A DNA stretch of 64,000 nucleotides from Mycolicibacterium mageritense. GTDB taxonomy: Bacteria; Actinomycetota; Actinomycetes; Mycobacteriales; Mycobacteriaceae. Position 1 is the stretch's first letter. Each line of letters starts with the position of its first letter. The stretch spans positions 6,572,001 through 6,636,000 of the forward strand of contig NZ_AP022567.1 in the NCBI RefSeq assembly GCF_010727475.1, in the 5' to 3' direction. Below, piece after piece: positions 1-8,435 of this stretch. The notes below the pieces were generated by a model, which was given only the letters and a program-made list of their open reading frames with translations, was not told where the DNA came from and did not search any database. The translations under genes were made by a program, and so were the position numbers.

Positions 1-1
1 A

Positions 2-1377
2 CTGGTCCGCGAGATCGCCGAGCGCCGCCATATCGACCCGTTCGGCAGTCAGGTGCAGGTGGCGCGGGCGACCTTGGATCGCTGGATCCGCCGTTACCGG
101 GCTGGCGGCTTCGAGGCACTGGTCCCTGAGCCGCGGCGGTTGGCCACCCGCACCGATGAGCAGGTGTTGGAGCTGGCCGCCTCGCTGAAACGGGAGAACC
201 CGGCCCGCACCGCCGCCCAGGTGGCCCGGATCCTGCGCACCGCGACCGGGTGGGCACCCTCGGAATCGACCCTGCTGCGCCACTTCCACCGCAGCGAACT
301 GATGGGCCCGGCCACCGGCGCGGCAGGTGAGGTGTTCGGCCGGTTCGAAGCCCCCGACCCGAATGAACTGTGGGTCGGCGATGCCCTGCACGGCCCGCGG
401 GTCGGGGACCGCAAAACCTACCTGTTCGCGTTCCTCGACGACCACTCTCGGCTGGTGGTCGGGCACCGCTTCGGGTTCGCCGAAGACACCGTGCGCCTGG
501 CGGCGGCGTTGAAGCCGGCGTTGGCCGCCCGCGGAGTTCCCGCCTCGATCTATGTCGACAACGGGTCCGCGTTCGTGGATGCGTGGTTGCTGCGGGCGTG
601 CGCGAAACTCGGTATCCGGCTGGTGCATTCCGCGCCCGGTCGCCCGCAGGGCCGCGGCAAGATCGAACGGTTCTTCCGCACCGTGCGTGAACAGTTCCTC
701 GTCGAGGTCACCGACACCAGCAGCGAGGACCTCGCCGCGGCCGGGGTGGATCACCGCGGGGCGTTGTTGGAGCTCAACCGGCTGTTCATGGCCTGGGTCG
801 AGACCGAATACCACCGCCGCACCCACTCCGAGACCGAAGCGCCGCCGCTGGCTCGGTGGGAGGACGGCTGGGATCGGCTCGGCGGGCTGCCGGCGTTGCC
901 GACTGCTGCGGATTTGACTGAGGCGTTCTTGTGGTCGGAGTTCCGCACGGTGACCAAAACCGCCACGGTCTCGCTGCACTCCAACACCTACCGGGTCGAC
1001 CCGGCCCTGGCCGGGCGCCGGGTGGAGTTGGTGTTCTCCCCGTTCGATCTGGAAACGATCGAGGTCCGCTACCGGGATCAGAGTTTCGGCGCCGCGATCG
1101 CTCACACCATCACCCGCCATGCCCATCCGAAAGCCCGGCCCGAGACCGTTGACTCGGTGCGCCGGCGGTGACGGGGATCGACTATCTGGCGTTGACTGCC
1201 GCTGCCCATCATGAGCAGCTGCGCCAGGATGAACGTATCGGCTATCACGCCCTCTACGGCCCTCGCACTGACCGCACTATCGACGCCCCTGGCGACCATG
1301 CTCAGATTCCTGGCCAGCTCTCCATCACCGACCTCGACCCCGGCAACGCTGCTCATGAAGATGGGGTGTCGGCATGA
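2..1377 (+). pseudogene. DDE (rve-fold) transposase, 5' cut by window edge, frameshifted near the 3' end
   Basis: The frame is open to the left edge, so the true start lies outside the window. The protein has an N-terminal helix-turn-helix type region, an integrase catalytic core with Asp in VGDALHG, Asp in YVDNGSAF and Glu in GRGKIERFF, then a Mu-type C-terminal domain (YRVDPALAGRRVEL). It would cut and join transposon ends together with the ATPase that follows. The main frame stops at 1169-1171. The -1 frame from 1168 continues with a tail (GIDYLALTAAAHHEQ) that resembles the normal end of such transposases, so a one-base loss just before 1171 is likely. A GTGA overlap could instead mean two coupled genes. 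The downstream partner is also broken, which favours decay. Confidence 0.7.
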
Positions 1378-2187
1378 GTATTGAACGGCTGCAATCGCAT
1401 TGGGGTTTCTCCCGGATGCCGTTCGGGCGGAATCTAGCTCCGTCGATGCTGCACCGCCACCCCGGCCACAGCGAAGCGATCGCCCGCATCGGCTGGTGTG
1501 TCAATCAGTGCGCGATCGGGGTCATCACCGGTGAAGTCGGCGCCGGCAAAACCGTGGCCATCCGCGCCGCCGCGACCGCCCTGGACCCCGCCCGGCACGT
1601 CATCATCTACCTGGCCAACCCCACCATCGGAGTCCGCGGCATGCTCACCCACATCGTGGCCGCCCTCGGACACACCCCGGTCTTTCACCGCCCGCCTCGC
1701 ACCCCAGGCCGCGGACGCCCTGGCCGCTGAACACGCCGAACGCGGCCGCAACCCCGTGCTCGTCGTCGATGAAGCCCATCTGCTCGACAACCATCAGCTC
1801 GAAGCGATCCGATTGTTGACCAATCACGACATGGACTCCGGGTCACCGTTCGCCGTCGTGCTGGTCGGCCAACCCACCCTGCGGCACCGGCTACGCCTCG
1901 GTGTCCTTGCCGCGTTGGATCAGCGCATCGCCGTGCGCTACACCCTGCCCGGCATGAGTCCAGCTGACACCGCCGACTACATCAGCCATCACACCAAGAT
2001 CGCCGGCCGCTCCGACACCCTGTTCGCCGAGGATGCCGTCACCCTGATTCACAACGCCTCACGCGGACACCCACGAGCGGTCAACAACCTCGCCTTGCAC
2101 GCGCTGACTGCCGCGTTCGCTGCCGGTCATTCCATCGTCGGGGAGAAAGCTGCCCGCATCGCCATCAGCGAAACAGCCTCAGACTGA
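1374..2187 (+). pseudogene. TniB/ExeA-like AAA ATPase of the transposon, frameshifted
   Basis: The ATG overlaps the end of the preceding frame (ATGA), as in coupled transposase-ATPase pairs. The first frame (to 1730) carries Walker A GEVGAGKT. The second (+1) frame carries Walker B VLVVDEAH, a sensor-like VLVGQPTL and a C-terminal helical lid to 2187. Reading straight through needs a frame change at about 1681-1690 (ALGHTPVFH joined to ARLAPQAADALAAEH). In Tn5053/Mu-like systems this ATPase activates the transposase and selects the target. As written the protein cannot be made, so the element should not move by itself. Confidence 0.8.
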
Positions 2188-2253
2188 ACCAGACTCCCAC
2201 CACCGAGACCACCACTGCATCACCGCGGCGACGATCCCGTCACCGAGACCACC

Positions 2254-2285
2254 ACAGCCCCGCTCAAAACACCGAGCGGGGCTGT
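2254..2285. terminator. Hairpin terminator after the ATPase
   Basis: Perfect 12-bp stem ACAGCCCCGCTC / GAGCGGGGCTGT with an 8-nt loop, 66 bp past the ATPase stop. There is no U-tract beyond TCTC, which is common for mycobacterial terminators. Confidence 0.7.
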
Positions 2286-2313
2286 TCTCATCGATCCGTC
2301 ATCATCACCACCG

Positions 2314-3135
2314 ATGACGACAACATCGTCACGCTCAATGACGGGCAACACGGTGTGGTGCACGAAGCGCCATGGCGAACAGTCGTCTGTGCGGATCTGT
2401 GCCGCCCGAGAAGTTCCTGCACCCACAGCCGCCGGTGTGATCGTCGCGACCACTGCAGCTTCTTCCTCGAGCGTCGCCTACAAGGAGGCTATCCACGCCG
2501 CCGTCTCTGGCGCTGCCGTGCTACCGGATGGACCAGTTCGGCTCGAATTGTCCTTCGTGGTCGGTCCACGTCGCAATTGGCTCAACCTCTGGAAGCAGAC
2601 GATCGACGCGCTCGACCCCCTGCTGGGTCGTACCCGGCCAGATCGGGCATGGCATCCCCGCGACGGCCGAATCACCGAGCTCGGCCTGCACTGCACCGTG
2701 GACCAGTACGCCGGCAACAAGGTCGCGGTGGGCATCTACGCATCGGCCGAATCCGCGAGTGTTAACGAGGACAGTTCGCTCGACGTCCCACAAAGTCCGG
2801 TTGGCGAGTTCGTCGACGTCGTGCCAGCCGATGCACTCGCCGGAGTGGATCACCGCACCCGCGCACACGAGTTCCGGGACGACGACGCTGGCTATCTGGC
2901 TTGGCTCGCCGCCAACCCGGAAGGCTTCGTCGTGAACATCGCCCGTAACTACAGCGTGTCTACCGCGCGGGTGCATCGCGCCGCGTGCCGCACTATCAGC
3001 GGTCAGAATCCGCACAACGGGCCGTGGACTGGTGCCTACGTCAAGGTGTGCGCCATTCAGTCGGCGGACGCCGAAGAGTGGGCCGCAAACGCCGTGAGAA
3101 AGCCCATCACGCCGTGCGGGACTTGCCGGCCCTGA
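2314..3135 (+). CDS. Unrecognised protein: RusA-like half plus Cys-rich C-terminal domain
   Basis: 273 aa. Residues about 55-155 (GPVRLELSFVVGPRRNWLNLW, TIDALDPLLG, WHPRDGRITELGLH, VDQYAGN) recall the RusA-type resolvase fold with Asp-containing turns; this is inference from pattern only. Residues about 175-273 form a second module with Cys at AACRTI, KVCA and PCGTC plus WTGAYVKVC, which could bind zinc. The N-terminal 40 residues look low-complexity, and a later start (for example GTG near 2440) is possible. It lies between the transposon ATPase and the recombinase, so it is probably cargo. Function not assigned. Confidence 0.6.
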   Translation: MTTTSSRSMTGNTVWCTKRHGEQSSVRICAAREVPAPTAAGVIVATTAASSSSVAYKEAIHAAVSGAAVLPDGPVRLELSFVVGPRRNWLNLWKQTIDALDPLLGRTRPDRAWHPRDGRITELGLHCTVDQYAGNKVAVGIYASAESASVNEDSSLDVPQSPVGEFVDVVPADALAGVDHRTRAHEFRDDDAGYLAWLAANPEGFVVNIARNYSVSTARVHRAACRTISGQNPHNGPWTGAYVKVCAIQSADAEEWAANAVRKPITPCGTCRP

Positions 3136-3166
3136 TACGTGTGACCGCCGCGGAGCGCAAGCGGGC

Positions 3167-3478
3167 TCACCTGAGCTCGTCGGTCTGGGGCGCAGAACGA
3201 CCCCGTGCGGCCAGTCGCTCGATTCTTGTTGATGCGCTATTGAACTCGGACGCAAGCTGGGCGTAGCCAGCATCCAGGATTTGTTCGTGCATAGCCTCGG
3301 CGCCCACCCGAAGCAGAATTCGCAGTACGGCGGCATCCGAGCTGATGTCGCCCGAGCCATAGTCACTGTGGTCTACCCACTGTCGCAGGACCTCGAAAGC
3401 TGGCGATCCCCGATGGAGGAAGGGAGCGATCATCGCCTCGTCTGCGTCGCGGAGAATCAGGCTCACTCGCTTACTCAT
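3167..3478 (-). CDS. Small hypothetical protein
   Basis: 103 aa, mostly charged and predicted helical (MSKRVSLILRDADEAMIAPF at the N-terminus). The first residues could form a ribbon-helix-helix type start (SKRVSLILRD), but this is weak. It lies 45 bp after the tyrosine recombinase on the same strand and could be co-transcribed. It ends convergent to the 2314 gene with a 31-bp gap. No family recognised. Confidence 0.55.
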   Translation of the reverse strand: MSKRVSLILRDADEAMIAPFLHRGSPAFEVLRQWVDHSDYGSGDISSDAAVLRILLRVGAEAMHEQILDAGYAQLASEFNSASTRIERLAARGRSAPQTDELR

Positions 3479-3523
3479 TGGGGGGGCCTTCCATAGTCGT
3501 TGGGGCGAGTCGATCGCTTCGTT

Positions 3524-4654
3524 TCAGCTCGTCCCATCGTCCTCCCGTTGTTCGGGCAGTAGTGAGTAGAGCTGATTTTGCGCTGCCGCACTTCGTGTTT
3601 CAATCCCCGCCGCCGTAACGTAACGCTGCGATGTCGTCATCGACTCATGTCCGAGGAGTTTCATCAGCGTGTAGACGCTGACATTCGAGGTCGCGAGCTC
3701 AGTTGCGTAGGTGTGGCGAAGGCCGTGCACCAGGGCGCCGGGTACGGGGCGCGCGTCCGGCCCTGCGCGTTTGAACGCGCGCTTGATACGTGACTGTAGA
3801 GTGCCACGCGTCATCCGCTCACCGTCCCGACCGACGAATAGCGGGGCGGAATGTGGCCAGCCCGACAATGGCGTGTTCTTCGGCGACGATGTGCGCTTCT
3901 TGCCCTGAGGAAACCGTCCGGCACGAGTATCCATGTACGTACCGATCACTTCCAGCAGGGCTGCCTCGATGGGGACGTTGCGTTCCTTGCCGCCTTTGCC
4001 TTTCACATTGATCACCGCGGAGCCATCGTCGAGCGTCCGTATGTCACCGACGTCGACCAGGCGGAGTTCTTCGGCCCGCAGTCCCGCGAGGAGTGCAGTG
4101 AGAATGACTGCGAGATCCCTTTCTTTCCAATCTGTTCGGCGAGCATCGGACTCCTGCGTGACAGCAGAGACCAGGGCTTCCACTGCAGTTCGGGGGAGCG
4201 CCTTCGGTAGCGGCTTCTTCAGTTTCGGGCGTCCAACAAGCTGCATGGGGTTGGCCGTCAACAATTCGTTCGTATAGAGGAAGGTGCACAATACATTCCA
4301 CGTGGACCAGCAGCGTCGGATGGATGCCGCCTCGTGGTCGGCTGCAAACGCCGCGAACGCTGTACGCATCGAATCGCGAGTTATGTCAGCTGGACTGAGG
4401 CGGACCGGCTCACCACCGGTAAGCAGATTGGCAACGGCGACGAAGTCGCGCCGATAGGCCTTCATCGTATGCGCCGAGGGTTTACTTGCCTGCCGGTGAT
4501 CCAAGAACTGCTGGAACCACTCGGGGATCTCCGCGACGGCCGGCGCGACGGCAGCAGCTTCAACAACGCCTTCGGTGACGGAGTAGCCGGGATCGGTCTC
4601 GTGCGGCACACGGTCAGCCTCGCAGATAAAAGATGGATAATCAACGTTATCCAT
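3524..4654 (-). CDS. Tyrosine-type site-specific recombinase/integrase
   Basis: 376 aa, full length for the family. An N-terminal SAM-like core-binding domain (about 40-140) precedes the catalytic domain. Visible active-site residues: Arg193 (ALLAGLRAEEL), Lys220 in VKGKGGKER, His310 and Arg313 (HGLRHTYATE), His336 (LLGHES) and the nucleophile Tyr345 (TTSQRYV). It would cut and rejoin DNA at a core site through a 3'-phosphotyrosine intermediate. The start codon forms the right arm of a palindrome (4633-4654) that resembles a recombinase core site. Its role may be transposon resolution or element integration; no attachment site is proved. Confidence 0.92.
   Translation of the reverse strand: MDNVDYPSFICEADRVPHETDPGYSVTEGVVEAAAVAPAVAEIPEWFQQFLDHRQASKPSAHTMKAYRRDFVAVANLLTGGEPVRLSPADITRDSMRTAFAAFAADHEAASIRRCWSTWNVLCTFLYTNELLTANPMQLVGRPKLKKPLPKALPRTAVEALVSAVTQESDARRTDWKERDLAVILTALLAGLRAEELRLVDVGDIRTLDDGSAVINVKGKGGKERNVPIEAALLEVIGTYMDTRAGRFPQGKKRTSSPKNTPLSGWPHSAPLFVGRDGERMTRGTLQSRIKRAFKRAGPDARPVPGALVHGLRHTYATELATSNVSVYTLMKLLGHESMTTSQRYVTAAGIETRSAAAQNQLYSLLPEQREDDGTS
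4633..4654. repeat. Palindrome ATGGATAA-N6-TTATCCAT at the recombinase start
   Basis: Perfect 8-bp arms with a 6-bp centre (TCAACG), overlapping the recombinase start codon. Inner ATAA/TTAT and a 6-bp spacer are the layout of Xer/tyrosine-recombinase core sites; it could equally be an operator for autoregulation. The same half-sites and spacing recur at 7755-7776 with a different centre. Confidence 0.5.
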
Positions 4655-4772
4655 ATTATTGGGTGTTGCGGGGCTCCAGCCTGTGCGGACAGAGGGCGCT
4701 GCACCACCTGCATAACGTCACAGTGACGAATTGGACCGTTCACGCTGGACCTCGAAGGCGCGGAGTGTCCGC

Positions 4773-4922
4773 CGCTGTCAGGTAGTTCTGGACTGTCGAT
4801 CGTGCGGTCCGGCGCTGTCAGATAGTCGTGGATACAGAGTCAACGCCATGGTTACACCGGTCGAAGATCCGCAGGTGCATGGGCAGGGACCTGGGCGGGT
4901 GTCGCTGTCAGATAGTTCTGGA
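4773..4922 (+). repeat. Three direct 20-bp repeats, possible transposon-end boxes
   Basis: CGCTGTCAGATAGTTCTGGA at 4903-4922, with close copies at 4773-4792 (one difference) and 4813-4832 (one difference). The first two copies are also preceded by similar bases (GTCCGCCG, GTCCGGCG). Steps are 40 and 90 bp. Multiple TGTCA-type boxes at one end are known from Mu, Tn7 and Tn5053-like elements. No inverted partner was seen in the window. The rest of 4655-5183 holds no convincing gene; a short palindrome CGTCA-CAG-TGACG lies at 4716-4728 upstream of the recombinase. Confidence 0.65.
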
Positions 4923-5106
4923 ACGGAGGGCGGGAAATCGGACAGCTACCAGGTATTCCCGGATTACTCCCAACTAGTTCCGGATCGGACATTAAAGCAT
5001 TCACCACACGCCAGCCTCGCGTCTCACCGGCTACCGGTTACGCCGATAAGCTACATTATGTCAAGTTATGGCTGTGTCCTCCTCTCCAATAGGGTTCTTC
5101 AAGTAG

Positions 5107-5151
5107 CGGACTACTCGTGTCCGCGGCATGGCCCGATGCGATAGTCAAACC
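5107..5151 (+). repeat. 45-bp direct repeat, copy 1
   Basis: Begins CGGACTACTCGTG and ends GATAGTCAAACC. It matches 7918-7962 at 44 of 45 positions (T versus G at the 14th base). The two copies are 2811 bp apart in the same orientation and bound the 5184-7697 genes. Could be attachment-site-like, or a trace of a local duplication. Confidence 0.8.
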
Positions 5152-5183
5152 ATTCTCGTCATGCCAACGAAGCGGAGCCTAGG

Positions 5184-5747
5184 ATGTCGGGTCACATCAG
5201 CATCGGCACATCTATCCTCAAGCGATCCGCCGCCGTTGTCGCAGCCACCTCACTGTGCGGCGCGTCGGCGATGCTCCTCGCTCCCACTGCGAACACAGAT
5301 CCGATTCCGCTAGTTCCGCTGAGCAACGGGCTCGTAATCGGGTGCATGCCATGGGACCACGGCACGCGCGTGCACTGCGTGGCATTTCCTTGGGGCTGCC
5401 CTCGGGTGCACGGCGATTACGTCGTCGACGCCCTGCACACGATGATCAGGAGCCACCAAGACGAATACCCCTTCCACTGCGTTAACGATGGTCAGGCTGC
5501 CACCTGGAACATCGACACTGACCCGAACTCGACGTTCACGTTCGGGGTCCAGGCCTGCCGCAAGAAGGACTTCGAAGGTGACTGGTGCACGCGGTATGCG
5601 GACGTCACCTACACGCCACCACAGCCAATCACGTGCCCGGCCGGCTCGCCGACTCCTACCGTTTCGGCTGGAGAAACCTGCGCTCCGAAGCCTGCCACGA
5701 TCCTGACACCAATCGAGGGCCCGACGCTCGATCTGCCGCCGCGTTGA
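5184..5747 (+). CDS. Secreted cysteine-rich hypothetical protein
   Basis: 187 aa. A Lys-Arg n-region then a hydrophobic stretch (about residues 12-36, AAVVAATSLCGASAMLLAP) ends in a signal-peptidase-like site. The mature part has paired cysteines (GCMPW, HCVAF, GCPRV, HCVND, ACRKK, WCTRY, TCPAG, TCAPK), suggesting disulfides outside the cell, and a Pro/Thr-rich tail. GGAG lies 5 bp before the ATG. Looks like a mycobacterial exported protein of unknown role. It sits inside the 2.8-kb segment bounded by the 45-bp repeat. Confidence 0.75.
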   Translation: MSGHISIGTSILKRSAAVVAATSLCGASAMLLAPTANTDPIPLVPLSNGLVIGCMPWDHGTRVHCVAFPWGCPRVHGDYVVDALHTMIRSHQDEYPFHCVNDGQAATWNIDTDPNSTFTFGVQACRKKDFEGDWCTRYADVTYTPPQPITCPAGSPTPTVSAGETCAPKPATILTPIEGPTLDLPPR

Positions 5748-5917
5748 CCTAGCGCTCTGCATTCGACGAGTGCTAAGCATGACGCACTCTGCGCCGCTTC
5801 ACCATCCGGGGCGGCACGATAGCCGGCGCGCAACACCCGCACGCCTTCCCGCACGATCCGCACCAACGTTCGACGCGGATGAGGCGGACCCGGGGCTATC
5901 GGCGACACGGGCATCTA

Positions 5918-6475
5918 TCACTGCATCTGGTCAAGCATGTCGGAGAACGCCGCCTTCAGGCGCAGCGCTTTTTTGATCTCATCGGAGGTCACGTAAGGGT
6001 ATTCGCCGTACTCGACGAAGCTCGGCACGTGATGGGCGCGCACGAACTCGACGAATTTCTCGGGGCGCTCCCGCCAATCCAGCGGGAAGTCTTCCAGGTT
6101 CTCGAAGGTGGTGGTGATCCCGGACTGACTGAACAGCATCACCGCGTCCTCGGTGTACTTGTCGAAATCAGTGTCGAAGATGCCTTGATACTGGAAGTAC
6201 AGATCCTCCCCGACCGGGATGAGTTGCCATTTCAGGTAGTGCAGCTTCAACGGGGCCAGCACCGTCGGATCGGCCGCTACCGCGGCCTCCAGCGTCCGGC
6301 CATGCTCACGGATCGCCTCCTCGCGACCTGGTATGACTTTGGCGAAGATCGTAAACCCATAGCACGCAGGGGTTCTGGGGAAGACCGGGCCATATCTGCC
6401 ACGCTCCTCCTCGAAATAGCCCTCCTTAGGAATGGCCATCATCGCGGGCTTGGTCCAGTCTTGATCATTTGACAC
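5918..6475 (-). CDS. Hypothetical protein, probable dimeric alpha-beta barrel fold
   Basis: 185 aa from a GTG start chosen because AAGGAG lies 8 bp upstream; the frame extends further but without support. YGFTIFAKVIPGREEAIREHGRTLE followed by LHYLKWQLIP reads like the beta-alpha-beta of ferredoxin-like ABM/DyP-related folds. The second half (FEVFRAHHVPSFVEYGEYPYVTSDEIKKAL region) is family-specific and not recognised. Stands alone, 170 bp from the convergent secreted-protein gene. Function not assigned. Confidence 0.75.
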   Translation of the reverse strand: MSNDQDWTKPAMMAIPKEGYFEEERGRYGPVFPRTPACYGFTIFAKVIPGREEAIREHGRTLEAAVAADPTVLAPLKLHYLKWQLIPVGEDLYFQYQGIFDTDFDKYTEDAVMLFSQSGITTTFENLEDFPLDWRERPEKFVEFVRAHHVPSFVEYGEYPYVTSDEIKKALRLKAAFSDMLDQMQ

Positions 6476-7145
6476 CGCTGCGGCTCCTTGCATGTTGTCG
6501 TAGCCCGATGCGCCGCCACGGTAGCACCAGGTTTCCCGGTCCACACCGTGATCGGGGTGGAAACTCCGCGCCGCGTGCGTAGCCGAACGTTAGCGGCGGC
6601 ACGGGCTGCTTCGCGTCGTCGATAACGGGTCGACGGAAGGGCCGAAGCTGCTCGGTTCCTTGAGAATTCAACGATCCGGGGCCGTGGATGGTCCGTGTCG
6701 TTCTGTGGCATGCCCTGCTGTCGTGAAACGGCATCAACGGGCCCGGCTCGGTGAGTACAGTACAGCCGCGAAAGCAGGATCGGCCCTCAGAGAATCGAGG
6801 TCAGCGACATGATGGCTGTACTGCAGGACGCCATCCCGGTCGCTCTCATGCGAGTGCCTCGTGCTGTCGCACGATTCAATCGCCGCTTCACTATTGGGGA
6901 GTCCGCGGGTAATCAGCAAGACCGAGGCCTTACCCCTCGCCACACCGGCACCCCGACTGATCTATCGATTGTTCCCCTACAACGAAGCAGCGTTGGTACT
7001 GACGAAAACCCCTTGAGGCGCGGGCTAGCGGATGCAGCCGCCGAGCGGTATCACTGTCGTCGAGTGAATCAGTCGAAGCCCACTCTCCGGCGTCCCGGCT
7101 AGCGGCTCGCAGCAGCGCTTTGACCACCAGGGTGGACACTAGGGC
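6476..7145. other. 670-bp stretch without a supported gene
   Basis: Short open frames on both strands show no recognisable domain and no good start. The composition resembles decayed coding DNA, but no parent gene could be named. Confidence 0.5.
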
Positions 7146-7697
7146 GTGGCCCTTTCAGCAACAGTATTCAAAGTCGAACTTGGCGTTTCCGATGTCGATC
7201 ACGGTTACTACTCCGATCACACGCTGACCGTCGCCCGTCATCCCAGTGAGACTGATGAGCGGATGGTGGTGCGGTTGTTGGCTTTTGGGTTGCGCGCACA
7301 CCGGCTCAGCGACGTCGACGGTGAGTTGGCGTTCGGGCCGGGATTGTCCACCGCTGGCGTACCGGACTTGCGGCTCGCGGACTACACGGGCCGGATGTTG
7401 GAATGGATCAACGTCGGCCAGCCCGATGAACGCGTGTTGGGCAAGGCGGCCAGCCAGGCCGACCAGGTGCTGCTGTTTCCGTTCGCCGCCGGCGTGGCCA
7501 CTTGGTGGCGCACAGTCGGCCCTAAAGTGGCTGGGCTGCCGAACCTTTCGGTGGTGCAGATACCGCACGCACCGGTGCAGCAACTGGCCCAGACTGTCGA
7601 TCGACGGGTCTCGGCTCAGGTGATGGTGATCGAAGGCCAGGTGACGATGACCGTGGGCGGAGTCGACGTCACCTTCACGCCCGATCCGTTGAAGTGA
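7146..7697 (+). CDS. yaeQ: YaeQ family protein
   Basis: 183 aa, the usual YaeQ length. The N-terminus (MALSATVFKVELGVSDVDHGYY, LTVARHPSETDERMVVRLLAFGL) and the stretch WINVGQPDERVLGKAASQADQV match the E. coli YaeQ pattern closely, as does NLSVVQIPH. YaeQ has a PD-(D/E)XK nuclease-related fold; its substrate is unknown, and in enterobacteria it was linked to RfaH suppression. GTG start with AGGG just upstream. Single gene inside the repeat-bounded segment, unusual for a mycobacterium and possibly acquired. Confidence 0.85.
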   Translation: MALSATVFKVELGVSDVDHGYYSDHTLTVARHPSETDERMVVRLLAFGLRAHRLSDVDGELAFGPGLSTAGVPDLRLADYTGRMLEWINVGQPDERVLGKAASQADQVLLFPFAAGVATWWRTVGPKVAGLPNLSVVQIPHAPVQQLAQTVDRRVSAQVMVIEGQVTMTVGGVDVTFTPDPLK

Positions 7698-7753
7698 GTG
7701 TTTGAGCCCACCAGCCGCCCCACTTCCTGCGTTGCGGCTAGTGACCCGCATGT

Positions 7754-7777
7754 CATGGATAACAGCAGTTATCCATG
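7754..7777. repeat. 24-bp palindrome
   Basis: CATGGATAAC-AGCA-GTTATCCATG, perfect 10-bp arms. It shares ATGGATAA-N6-TTATCCAT with the palindrome at the recombinase start (4633). Upstream of a degraded region, so an orphaned operator or recombination site. Confidence 0.6.
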
Positions 7778-7917
7778 AGCCAACACGGGGTCGCCAGGGC
7801 GGACGGCAACCGCCGCGACGGAAGTGACAGGTTCACTGAGACGGATCAGACGAGAATTGTCACAGTCAAGTTGGCATCTTTGAAGCTCGCGGATGACAAA
7901 TTGATTGAGACCCGACA

Positions 7918-7962
7918 CGGACTACTCGTGGCCGCGGCATGGCCCGATGCGATAGTCAAACC
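7918..7962 (+). repeat. 45-bp direct repeat, copy 2
   Basis: Partner of 5107-5151. This copy lies in a frame reading GLLVAAAWPDAIVK that continues, after a frame change, into LPDGLRLRAVQDVLDEVAAARR, so it is probably the original, coding copy of an unidentified degraded gene. Confidence 0.8.
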
Positions 7963-8071
7963 CGGCACTCGCTGCCCGACGGCCTGCGACTGCGCGCAGT
8001 GCAAGACGTGCTGGACGAGGTGGCCGCTGCGCGCCGAACGATGAGCTCAGCATCCCTGCCCTCCAGCGACC

Positions 8072-8390
8072 GCATACACGATCGAGTTGCGGCGTCAGTA
8101 CGACGCGCCAGTCGTCGACGTGTGGAACGCCATCACCACCCCGAGAGACAGGCCGCTGGTTGAAGCCTGTGACCGGGAATCTGCGACTCAGTGGATCGTT
8201 CGAGCTGGACGGTGGTGAGCACGGCGAGATCCTGGTCTGCCACGCGCCGCGGCGGCTGCAGGTGTCCTGGCTTTGCGGGCCGAAGGTCGATGAGTCGCCG
8301 GAGACGAGCGCGGTCGAGGTTCGTTTGTTCCCGGGCCTGCCGGGAGGCGAAGCCGACCTGGCAGCCTCAGGCGATCGGGATCACGTTACG
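8072..8390 (+). pseudogene. SRPBCC/AHSA1 remnant, frameshifted
   Basis: The frame at 8072 reads AYTIELRRQYDAPVVDVWNAITTP, the usual start of an AHSA1/SRPBCC protein. Near 8150 it must switch frame to continue as LKPVTGNLRLSGSFELDGGEHGEILVCHAPRRLQVSWLCG. The expected C-terminal helix is missing. The second frame runs without a stop into the next gene, which makes a false fusion. A dead paralogue or neighbour of the intact SRPBCC gene at 8436. Confidence 0.75.
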
Positions 8391-8435
8391 GTGGCAGCCA
8401 CCACTGCGTTCTCGGGATCCTGGAGGAAACGAGTG

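Larger units (their letters stand above)
1..2290 (+). mobile_element. Remnant of a transposase-plus-ATPase transposon
   Basis: Two adjacent coupled genes (DDE transposase, AAA ATPase), both frameshifted, followed by a hairpin terminator at 2254-2285. The left end is outside the window. The right end is not defined here; the triple repeat at 4773-4922 is one candidate, in which case the genes from 2314 to 4654 are cargo. Extent is inferred from gene content only. Confidence 0.55.

Noticed and set aside
4773..4922. Repeats considered as a CRISPR array
   Set aside because: Only three units, unequal spacing (40 and 90 bp) and no cas genes.
4633..7777. The two ATGGATAA palindromes as a recombining att pair
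   Set aside because: The 6-bp centres differ (TCAACG and CAGCAG) in both orientations, which would block strand exchange by a tyrosine recombinase.
7857..7880. A further TGTCACA considered as an ECF41 promoter
   Set aside because: No CGTC at 16-bp spacing and no intact gene directly downstream.
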